DNA from: Bacteroides sp. OF04-15BH
GTDB lineage: Bacteria > Bacteroidota > Bacteroidia > Bacteroidales > Bacteroidaceae
NCBI RefSeq assembly: GCF_003477995.1
Contig: NZ_QUEM01000002.1
Span: forward strand, 1 to 64,000
Length of the DNA stretch: 64,000 nt
Reading direction: 5' to 3'
The notes under the pieces were generated by a model. The model saw only the letters and a program-made list of their open reading frames with translations, searched no databases and was not told the origin of the DNA. This document shows, one piece after another, positions 56,633 through 63,174 of this stretch (positions are counted from its first letter, which is position 1; each line of letters starts with the position of its first letter). The position numbers and the translations under genes were made by a program.

Positions 56633-56706
56633 GGGGCATTAGCTCATCTGGCTAGAGCGTTTGACTGGCAGTCAAGAGGTGGCGAGTTCGAGTCTCGCAT
56701 GCTCCA
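56633..56706 (+). tRNA. tRNA-Ala (anticodon GGC)
   Basis: 74-nt cloverleaf: acceptor GGGGCAT/ATGCTCC containing the G3-U70 pair that identifies alanine tRNAs, D stem GCTC/GAGC, anticodon stem TTTGA/TCAAG with loop CTGGCAG (anticodon GGC), T stem GCGAG/CTCGC with loop TTCGAGT, discriminator A, CCA not encoded. Confidence 0.96.
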
Positions 56707-56745
56707 CGAACTTAGATCCGGACAAGAAACCGGGCTGAAAAATAT

Positions 56746-56795
56746 AAAGCGTGTGTTGCTGAATGCAAAAGCATTTGCTCACACGCTTTTTTGTT
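56746..56795 (+). terminator. Terminator of tRNA-Ala
   Basis: Outer 10-bp stem AAAGCGTGTG (56746-56755) with CACACGCTTT (56780-56789), inner AATGC/GCATT stem, then TTTTGTTTTTG. Confidence 0.85.
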
Positions 56796-56811
56796 TTTGT
56801 TGGCACAAAAA

Positions 56812-56847
56812 ATCGCCCTGATGATTTCCATAAATCATCAGGGCGAT
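56812..56847. terminator. Perfect 16-bp hairpin after tRNA-Ala
   Basis: ATCGCCCTGATGATTT (56812-56827) pairs fully with 56832-56847, loop CCAT, followed by CTTTTCATTT. A second barrier to read-through or a terminator for leftward transcription. Confidence 0.6.
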
Positions 56848-56874
56848 CTTTTCATTTCATTGGGATGAAAAAAA

Positions 56875-56907
56875 TACCCCGTCTCTGTCTGTGGCAGAGG
56901 CGGGGTA
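56875..56907. terminator. GC-rich hairpin
   Basis: TACCCCGTCTCTG (56875-56887) pairs with CAGAGGCGGGGTA (56895-56907) with one GU pair. Preceded by an A run, so it would read as a terminator on the minus strand, downstream of the surface-lipoprotein gene. Confidence 0.55.
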
Positions 56908-57126
56908 AATAATTGAATGAAACGTGATAAATACTTGCTAAAAAGCAAGACCAAACAGACTCTGGGTCTGCTTGAATACCCAAAAAAACAATTTTAAGTA
57001 TACCTACTATTTTACAGATCTATCTTTCAGAGAGATGGGATGAAAATTGTGTCCCTGAACAGTTTCTTTTCAATGTGAGTCAGTAATGTCAAACCGGTAT
57101 GTCCCAGGCACTTCTGTTGGTTTTCA
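56908..57126. other. Non-coding 3' region of lipoprotein gene
   Basis: No gene seen. Probably the trailing region of the minus-strand lipoprotein transcript before the hairpin at 56875-56907. Confidence 0.4.
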
Positions 57127-57154
57127 ATAGAGTGCGCCTCACGGCGCACTCTAT
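57127..57154 (-). terminator. Stable hairpin after surface-lipoprotein gene
   Basis: Perfect 12-bp stem ATAGAGTGCGCC (57127-57138) with 57143-57154, loop TCAC, about 70 bp after the lipoprotein stop. There is no T run, so it may stabilise the 3' end rather than terminate. Confidence 0.5.
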
Positions 57155-57181
57155 CTGCTATAATACAGTAAGGCTAGGGGT

Positions 57182-57209
57182 TTATACTGTTTTGCTTATA
57201 CTGTTTTGC
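57182..57209. repeat. Tandem 14-bp direct repeat
   Basis: TTATACTGTTTTGC occurs twice head to tail (57182-57195 and 57196-57209), immediately after the lipoprotein stop codon on the minus strand. Confidence 0.9.
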
Positions 57210-57223
57210 CATTACTGTAGTCT

Positions 57224-60200
57224 TTACTGAATTCCTGCTGGGATGACAACGTTGAATGTCAGTTTATACTGACCATTTGTTGCTGTACCTAATCCATTGA
57301 TAGCGCCCCAACGTGGCTGATTGATGGTTACAATCAATTTTGCAGTGTAATTTCCGGTAAATACTTTGTCCTTACCGCTCTGAGTCAGTGTGATAACACC
57401 TGTGTTTGGATCAACTTTCAGGTAGTCATTAGACTGCTCGATAGAGTATACAGGAACGCAATTTGTCATTGCATAGATATTGTTGCTAAATGGGTCCACT
57501 TCAAATGCTGCGTTTGGCATAGATTGTGCATTGTAAATCTGCTTCTTACCATCTACCCATATAGCTCTGTTCAGATAGTCTTTCCAGCTCAAGCCTGTCA
57601 GCTGTTTGCTTTCATTCTTTGTGCTGAACTTAACTTCTGCAGGAGCATTGTTCACGAAAGTACCAGACAGCTGTTGTACGCCAAATGTGAAGTTCTGAGT
57701 CTTACTGTCTACAACTCGACCATTCTCATAAACAAATTTTGTCTGGGCCTGGATTGTTGCACCGCCACTGTAATTTGCCTGATTGATAGTCATGGTCTTG
57801 TTTTGTGGTGCAGTTAGGCTGTTGTAGTTGGCTGCAGTAACACCTGGTACGCTATTTGTTGGAGCGACAATCGTGACGTGAGCGTAATTGCTGTGGATGT
57901 TCGCAATGTCAGCAGCGAAATTCTTGTAGATAGAAGTTACATCTACATTCAAATTCATGGCATTTACCTTACCATTATTCATTGTGAATGTCGGAGTCAG
58001 AGTTACCTTGTTATTGTCCCATACAGCATCCTGTTTTGTAAGATTGAGCTTATCGTCAACATATTTGGTTGCCTTAATTGTCAGCTTGATTTCGTATTCG
58101 CTTGATGATTGGGTTGTTCCACTAGTATTGTCCTTAAGAGTGATTGTTACAACCTTGTCAGCAGCGACGTGCGTCAGTTGAGCAATAGTCAATGACAAGT
58201 TTCCTCCAGTCTTATTCAAACTTATGCCGCTAACAGTGCCGAGATCATCAGTTATTTGAGCTGTGCTTACAATGTTCGCCCAGTCGCTTGTACTGATGCC
58301 AAAGGCATCCGCAATCTTAGTTTTGTGGGTTGCGTCAAGCAGGTCGACAGTGATGTTTTGTGTAGCAATGGTCAACCAGTTTACATCAATATCCTCTTTA
58401 TAGGTCTTAATGTCCTTAATGATCTCAAATGATGCGTTGTTGAACTGCGTGTTGTAAGATACACCTGCTGCTGTTACTGTTGCCTTGACACCAGCTTTGC
58501 TGTTAATGGCGCTACTTGATGCACTCTTGACTTTGACTTCACCGGTGTTTTCGTTGATCTGGAATGCATTGGCGCCATTTGTTGTGACATCTGTCAATGC
58601 ATATTTTACAGTAAATTTATCAGCTCCAAAGATGGCTGCAAGGTCATTGATGGTAGTGTTGTCTAGCTTTGTGCCTTTCAGCGTAACAGTTCCTGGAGTG
58701 AAACTTGTTTTTGTGTCATTCCATGCAACAGTTTTTGCATTATTGAAATTTGGGGCAACTACTTCAATGGTCTTTACGGTAATGTCGCTGTGGCTGGCAA
58801 CGAAGAAGTCAGAAGAGATATCAGTCATATTTTCTGTTTTTCCCTCTTCATTAATGGCAGCGATGTGTGCGCATAATGCGTATGCTTGTCCTGGAGAGAA
58901 TACTGTACTGCGAGATACATTGAAAGTCACGATACCTTTAGCTTCTGCGTCGGCATCTGCAACATATTCTGCATTCAGATAGTTTTCCTGTGCGGCACGG
59001 GTCTGTCCAATCCACTTTCCTTCAAAAGTAATTTTGTAATTATCTTTAAAGGATGCGGCTGCAGAAGCAGGAGTAACACGGAATTGGACCTTAGAAGTTA
59101 CGTTATCAGCAACTTTTGCTGGGTTTCCACCAATAGTTGGCTGAGCATACAGTGTATTGAATGCTACATGAGTAGGCTGTAAGTTGCCATCGAACTGAGG
59201 TACATACATGATACTCTGAACCATAATGCCCAGAAGCTTTTTAACGTCTTCTCTCAGTGCTTTGATTTCAGTTTGGATTTTCTCATCTATAGTTTCACTA
59301 GATACGATTTTCTCTTCCAGTGCATTAACTTCAGCTTGCAACTCGTTGAACTGATCCTGGCTAACCTTACCGTCGATTAAAGCCTTCAATCCTTCTTCTT
59401 TAGTATTGATCAGAGATTCCAATGCGTCAACTTCAGCTTGCAAGTCATTTGCAGTAACATAGTTGGCAATCTTTTCTTCCAGAGTTGTCAGCCTGCTGTC
59501 AAGATTTTCTGGAATCAATTCTTTAACGCCGTTGATTGCTGCCTGGATTTCAGCGGTAATTTCAGGTTTCAGATTCTTTATTGCTTCGTCTGTGTAGTTT
59601 TCAAGTTCAGCCTTTAAGCCTTCCAGATTAGTTACACGTTGTTGCAAATCGGTGATCTTTTCTCCGTAGTTGGCGTCGAGGATAGTCTTCAAGTCATTCT
59701 GAGCCTTGGCCAGGTCAGAAGTAACTTTGTCCAATTCAGACTGAATGGTTGCAATTTCCTCGCTATTATCCAGTCCTTCGATCTTTTTGTTCAATTCATC
59801 CTGCTTCTGCTGCAAAGTAGAAATCTGGCCTTCCAAAGAAGTCTTGGTCTCTTCCATAGCGGCAGACAACTCTGTATTTACATCATTGATCAGGCCCTTA
59901 ACCTCTTCGCTCAATGTGGTAATCTGCTCGTTGCTGGCCTTTGAATCCAAAGCCTGCTGCAATTCAGCTGCTTTCTGCTCCAAAGCCTTGACAGAAGCTG
60001 CATCAGCCTTGCTTCCGGCAATCTCGGTAATCTCTGCCTTCAATCCCTCAATGGCAGTGTTCAATCCCTCAGTAATCTCGGTCTTTGATGCATCCAGCTG
60101 CTTCTTCAGAGCGTCGATCTGTTCCTGGTGATTTTTGATGTCGTCATCATAGTCAGAACAGCTTACCACTGCAGTGGATGAAGCCAATGTCAACGCACAG

Positions 60201-60232
60201 ATGACTGACACTTTAATGAAATTCTTTTTCAT
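57224..60232 (-). CDS. Coiled-coil surface lipoprotein, S-layer-like
   Basis: 1002-aa lipoprotein. Lipobox ends AVVSC (C25); the mature start C-S-D-Y-D-D-D resembles the acidic export signal that sends Bacteroidetes lipoproteins to the cell surface. Residues about 28-345 are a nearly continuous coiled coil with heptads of Leu/Ile and Glu/Lys (for example EQIDALKKQLDASKTEI, LEEKIANYVTANDLQAEVDA). From about 350 the protein is beta-rich and Thr/Asn-rich, with Ig-like repeats and VDPNTGVITLTQSG near the end. It resembles the large phase-variable surface-layer lipoproteins of Bacteroides such as BT1927; that link is from general features, not alignment. No TAnnTTTG element is seen directly upstream on the minus strand, consistent with a promoter that is currently turned away. 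Low in Cys and more AT-rich than its neighbours. Confidence 0.8.
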   Translation of the reverse strand: MKKNFIKVSVICALTLASSTAVVSCSDYDDDIKNHQEQIDALKKQLDASKTEITEGLNTAIEGLKAEITEIAGSKADAASVKALEQKAAELQQALDSKASNEQITTLSEEVKGLINDVNTELSAAMEETKTSLEGQISTLQQKQDELNKKIEGLDNSEEIATIQSELDKVTSDLAKAQNDLKTILDANYGEKITDLQQRVTNLEGLKAELENYTDEAIKNLKPEITAEIQAAINGVKELIPENLDSRLTTLEEKIANYVTANDLQAEVDALESLINTKEEGLKALIDGKVSQDQFNELQAEVNALEEKIVSSETIDEKIQTEIKALREDVKKLLGIMVQSIMYVPQFDGNLQPTHVAFNTLYAQPTIGGNPAKVADNVTSKVQFRVTPASAAASFKDNYKITFEGKWIGQTRAAQENYLNAEYVADADAEAKGIVTFNVSRSTVFSPGQAYALCAHIAAINEEGKTENMTDISSDFFVASHSDITVKTIEVVAPNFNNAKTVAWNDTKTSFTPGTVTLKGTKLDNTTINDLAAIFGADKFTVKYALTDVTTNGANAFQINENTGEVKVKSASSSAINSKAGVKATVTAAGVSYNTQFNNASFEIIKDIKTYKEDIDVNWLTIATQNITVDLLDATHKTKIADAFGISTSDWANIVSTAQITDDLGTVSGISLNKTGGNLSLTIAQLTHVAADKVVTITLKDNTSGTTQSSSEYEIKLTIKATKYVDDKLNLTKQDAVWDNNKVTLTPTFTMNNGKVNAMNLNVDVTSIYKNFAADIANIHSNYAHVTIVAPTNSVPGVTAANYNSLTAPQNKTMTINQANYSGGATIQAQTKFVYENGRVVDSKTQNFTFGVQQLSGTFVNNAPAEVKFSTKNESKQLTGLSWKDYLNRAIWVDGKKQIYNAQSMPNAAFEVDPFSNNIYAMTNCVPVYSIEQSNDYLKVDPNTGVITLTQSGKDKVFTGNYTAKLIVTINQPRWGAINGLGTATNGQYKLTFNVVIPAGIQ

Positions 60233-60387
60233 AAATTAATTAATTTTGATTAGAACTGTTATTTAAAAATTTGTTGTTAATATGATCGGAATGTTGCATC
60301 GTTTTCAAAAACATTTAAGATTTTGCCATGTTCTATTCTTTGTAAGTATTTGTTTTTTAGTGCTTTAGTTTAAGTTTTTTGGAAATC

Positions 60388-60400
60388 TCTTTATAAGAAA
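60388..60400 (+). repeat. Left inverted-repeat arm
   Basis: TCTTTATAAGAAA, in the 5' region of the lipoprotein gene (156 bp before its start codon). Exact reverse complement of 60631-60643. Confidence 0.85.
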
Positions 60401-60584
60401 TGCGCATAGGATTATTCTTGCGCTTGTGTAATTTGTTGATTTTCAGTATAAAAAATATGTAATAGGATGCTAATGCAGAAGGGGTTTCTTGAGAAGGATG
60501 AAAGGAGGGGGCTTATAATAATAAGGAATAGGTTACAGATTATAATCGCAGAAAAGGGGCTTGGAATAAAAAAATGCATTTTTT

Positions 60585-60615
60585 TTTGTCGAATCAAACA
60601 GAATATGTATATTTG
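60585..60615 (+). promoter_or_regulatory. Perfect promoter inside the candidate switch
   Basis: TTTG (60585-60588), exact 19-bp spacer, TATATTTG (60608-60615) followed by CATC. Full match to TTTG-N19-TAnnTTTG. In this assembly it drives rightward transcription into the 54-aa membrane-protein gene; expected start near 60622. Confidence 0.85.
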
Positions 60616-60630
60616 CATCGAATTATGCTC

Positions 60631-60643
60631 TTTCTTATAAAGA
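60631..60643 (-). repeat. Right inverted-repeat arm
   Basis: TTTCTTATAAAGA on plus, exact reverse complement of 60388-60400. It lies in a larger local palindrome CTCTTTCTT-ATA-AAGAAAGAG (60628-60648) just before the small gene's start codon and includes its purine-rich ribosome-binding region. Confidence 0.85.
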
Positions 60644-60651
60644 AAGAGAAC

Positions 60652-60816
60652 ATGAAAAATGAAAGCAAACTGTTTTATCTGTTAAGAATCTGTTTCATTT
60701 TTTTATTATATCTATTCTCTGCATCCTTGCTTGCCGTATGGGCGTACACTTCTTGGCGACAGGGAATCCTGCCGTCAGAAAGATGCAATCTGGTCAGTCA
60801 GATTTATAAGAAGTAA
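60652..60816 (+). CDS. 54-aa single-pass membrane protein
   Basis: Not recognised. The product starts MKNESKLFYLLRICF and has one hydrophobic helix (about 8-30, LLRICFIFLLYLFSASLLAVW), then a short polar tail YTSWRQGILPSERCNLVSQ. Start chosen at 60652 because the promoter at 60585-60615 predicts a transcript beginning near 60622 and AGAAAGAG sits just upstream; in-frame ATGs further up lie before or at the transcript start. It is read from the candidate invertible segment and would lose its promoter if that segment flipped. Real coding is supported by promoter and ribosome-binding site only. Confidence 0.55.
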   Translation: MKNESKLFYLLRICFIFLLYLFSASLLAVWAYTSWRQGILPSERCNLVSQIYKK

Positions 60817-60910
60817 ATAAGGAAAAAGTTCGGTAATGAACTTCAATCAGTTATTCTTTTGCAGATCTTTCTTTTGTTTGTGTCTTGGTTTTGTCGTTTT
60901 CCGGATTGCT

Positions 60911-61921
60911 TTAGAAAGAATATGTGAATGTCTTTCTTGCTGTTTTGTCGTGATATTCATAGAACTTTCTGAAAAAAACAAGATTCAGATAGGTTTCTGT
61001 TTTCTGTTGTTTCTTCTTCTGTTCTCCTGATAATACCTTCTTCAGGATTCTTTCATTGGCTTGGTCTGTGTTCTTGGTGCTCAGCGATTTGATGTAAATG
61101 GAGGTAGTACTTTCGTTGCAGTGTCCCAATGACTCGCTGATGACGTTCATGGAGATGTTTTGCTCGTGTGCGATGGAGGCCCAACTGTGCCGAGGTACGT
61201 ACGATGTGAGGTGAACCCCTTTGCCTAACGACTGGCTGATCTTGTTTAGGTTCTGGTTATACAGCCGTAGTGCCCGATGATAGTCTGCATGATGGTTTTT
61301 GGGGTCTTTCAGAATCGGAAAGAGATACTCGCGTTTGCCATTGTAATACTTGTGGATGATGCGCTCCATGACCGGTTCTATTTTGATGGATAATTGCTGG
61401 TTGGTTTTGCTTCGGGTGTAGGTGATACGCCCGTCCTGAATGTTCTTTGCCGTGAGCTTGGCCATGTCGATAAACGGCATGCCGCATGAAAAGAAACAGA
61501 AGAGAAAGGCATCCTTGGCAAACTCCATGGAGGGAGTTGTTGGCGTAAATTTCATGATTTGCTGCACAATCTGAATGTTTACCGCTCTTTTTACGGTTTT
61601 GGCTATTCCCGTATAGACCGTTCCGAAAGGTTGGCGGGAGGGAATGCCGGATGCCGAAATGGCTCTGTTATATACCGCTCGCAGTATGCGCATATAAAAG
61701 GAGGTGCTGTTCTTGCAGATCTTTTTGGAAAGCAAGTAATTTTCAAACGCCTTCACCAGATGAGCATCAAAAGTTTCCAGCTCAAGAACGGTCGTGCTTC
61801 TTTTTTCTGCCAGAAACTGCACCAGAGTGTTTCGGGCAGCCTGATAGTTCTTGGCGGTCTTGATTTTCCCTTGCCTTTTCTTGTTTAAGATTTCCTTTTC
61901 CATGAAAACAATAAAATCCAT
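60911..61921 (-). CDS. Tyrosine recombinase (Bacteroidetes Tsr/integrase type)
   Basis: Site-specific recombinase of 336 aa. N-terminal SAM-like DNA-binding domain about 1-105 (KTAKNYQAARNTLVQFL; FENYLLSKKICKNSTSFYMR), catalytic domain about 112-285. Active-site elements: SYVPRHSWASIA (Arg244), ESLGHCNESTTSIYI with His267 and nucleophile Tyr276. At the place where relatives carry Arg in FxxRGMxFxDMA this protein has Cys146 (FSCGMPFIDMA), so the first catalytic Arg seems lost (CGC to TGC needs one change). A 55-residue basic tail follows Tyr276. It lies next to the candidate promoter switch and may act on it, or may be inactive. The ATG at 61921 is used; M7 is an alternative. Confidence 0.88.
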   Translation of the reverse strand: MDFIVFMEKEILNKKRQGKIKTAKNYQAARNTLVQFLAEKRSTTVLELETFDAHLVKAFENYLLSKKICKNSTSFYMRILRAVYNRAISASGIPSRQPFGTVYTGIAKTVKRAVNIQIVQQIMKFTPTTPSMEFAKDAFLFCFFSCGMPFIDMAKLTAKNIQDGRITYTRSKTNQQLSIKIEPVMERIIHKYYNGKREYLFPILKDPKNHHADYHRALRLYNQNLNKISQSLGKGVHLTSYVPRHSWASIAHEQNISMNVISESLGHCNESTTSIYIKSLSTKNTDQANERILKKVLSGEQKKKQQKTETYLNLVFFRKFYEYHDKTARKTFTYSF

Positions 61922-61929
61922 AGGCTGTG

Positions 61930-62162
61930 CTAGTTTTTAATGTGATAATTTATAAGATTGTATTTGAAGTGATATCGGGCAACAGAGGATTGTCCGGAGC
62001 AAATTTACGATTAAGGTGGTGATTTGTTTTCAGATTTTGTTTTGTTGAATAAAGATATTCTTTTTTCAGATTTGGTGCTCAAAACGATTTTATATTTTGG
62101 TTCTGAAATCTTTCAACTTTTATCTTTTGTGAAGCGGAAAGAACATAATCTATTTTTTTTTG
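61930..62162. other. Intergenic region before metF
   Basis: AT-rich, no gene or repeat seen; holds the metF promoter at its right end and probably the recombinase promoter. Confidence 0.5.
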
Positions 62163-62170
62163 TATCTTTG
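62163..62170 (+). promoter_or_regulatory. -7 element upstream of metF
   Basis: TATCTTTG then TACG matches TAnnTTTG; leader about 34 nt. No -33 TTTG at the right distance. No SAM riboswitch-like fold seen in the leader. Confidence 0.6.
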
Positions 62171-62210
62171 TACGATATTGGAATATTATTCATTGATTAT
62201 AGAATAGCAG

Positions 62211-63164
62211 ATGAACGTCATAGATCTGATCAACAGTACTAAAAGTACAGCATTTTCTTTCGAAGTCTTGCCACCGCTTAAAGGTACAGGTATTGATGCA
62301 CTTTTCCGTACCATTGAGCAATTGAAGGAATTCGATCCCAAATATGTGAATATTACCACCCATCGTAGTGAATACGTGTATAAGGATGCCGGTAACGGAC
62401 TCATGCAGCGGGCGCGCCTGCGTCGCCGTCCCGGAACGATTGCCGTGGCTGCAGCCATTCAAAACAAATATAACCTGCATGTGGTTCCTCATATTCTTTG
62501 TAGCGGATTCTCCAAGGAAGATATTGAATATATGCTGCTCGACCTGCAGTTTCTGGGAATCAGTGACTTGCTGGTGCTTCGTGGCGACAAGGCCAAGGAA
62601 GACGCTTCTTTCAAACCGACTCCTGGAGGCTATTCCCATGCTACAGAGTTGATTGGTCAGATTAACCGTTTTAATGAGGGCTTTTTTGTAGATGATACCC
62701 CCATTAAGGTGCCGGGAGTGCCTTTCTCTTACGGTGTGGCCTGCTATCCAGAGAAGCATGAGGAAGCGCCGAATCTGGAGACAGATTTGCAGATGCTGAA
62801 ACTGAAAGCCGATTTGGGTGCCCGATATGCCGTGACTCAGTTGTATTATGACAACGAGAAGTATTTCTCCTTTGTGGAGCGTGCACGCGCCATCGGCATC
62901 AATATTCCGATTATTCCGGGCATCAAGCCGCTGGCCAAACTGTCGCAGCTGACGATGGTTCCGAAGACCTTCCATTGCGATTTGCCGCTGGCGTTGTCTT
63001 CAGAAATCCAAAAGTGTAAGTCGGACGAGGAAGTGAAGCAGGTGGGTATTGAATGGGCTGTGCAGCAGTGTAAGGAACTGATGGCACACGGCGTGCCCAG
63101 CATTCATTTCTATACCGTATCGGCAGTGGACAGTATTCGTGAGATTGCCCGCCAAATTTATTAA
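62211..63164 (+). CDS. metF: Methylenetetrahydrofolate reductase
   Basis: FAD enzyme that reduces 5,10-methylenetetrahydrofolate to 5-methyltetrahydrofolate for methionine synthesis. The 317-aa barrel has FSFEVLPPLKGTG (near 16-28), PKYVNITTHRSEY, PHILCSGFSKEDIEYMLLDL, LVLRGDKA, and the late GVPSIHFYTV. All core segments of MetF are present, with a small insertion after the first strand as in other Bacteroidales. Followed after 10 bp by holB. Confidence 0.94.
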   Translation: MNVIDLINSTKSTAFSFEVLPPLKGTGIDALFRTIEQLKEFDPKYVNITTHRSEYVYKDAGNGLMQRARLRRRPGTIAVAAAIQNKYNLHVVPHILCSGFSKEDIEYMLLDLQFLGISDLLVLRGDKAKEDASFKPTPGGYSHATELIGQINRFNEGFFVDDTPIKVPGVPFSYGVACYPEKHEEAPNLETDLQMLKLKADLGARYAVTQLYYDNEKYFSFVERARAIGINIPIIPGIKPLAKLSQLTMVPKTFHCDLPLALSSEIQKCKSDEEVKQVGIEWAVQQCKELMAHGVPSIHFYTVSAVDSIREIARQIY

Positions 63165-63174
63165 TTACTGACTG

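Larger units (their letters stand above)
60388..60643. other. Candidate invertible promoter segment
   Basis: A 230-bp segment (60401-60630) bounded by exact 13-bp inverted repeats: TCTTTATAAGAAA at 60388-60400 and its reverse complement at 60631-60643. Both arms continue inward to a GCATA after a 2-3 base difference. Inside is a perfect promoter pointing right. Inversion would move that promoter to about 60416-60446 on the minus strand, aimed at the lipoprotein gene with a leader of about 180 nt. A tyrosine recombinase gene lies 270 bp away. That the segment inverts is inference. Confidence 0.6.

Noticed and set aside
60565..60706. Second inverted repeat AATAAAAAAATG / CATTTTTTTATT around the promoter
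   Set aside because: Low-complexity A/T runs, and the right arm lies inside the 54-aa coding frame; a weaker candidate than the 13-bp pair at 60388/60631.
56633..61921. Recombinase as integrase of an island inserted at tRNA-Ala
   Set aside because: No duplicate of the tRNA-Ala 3' end was seen near 57-62 kb, and no other mobile genes are present.
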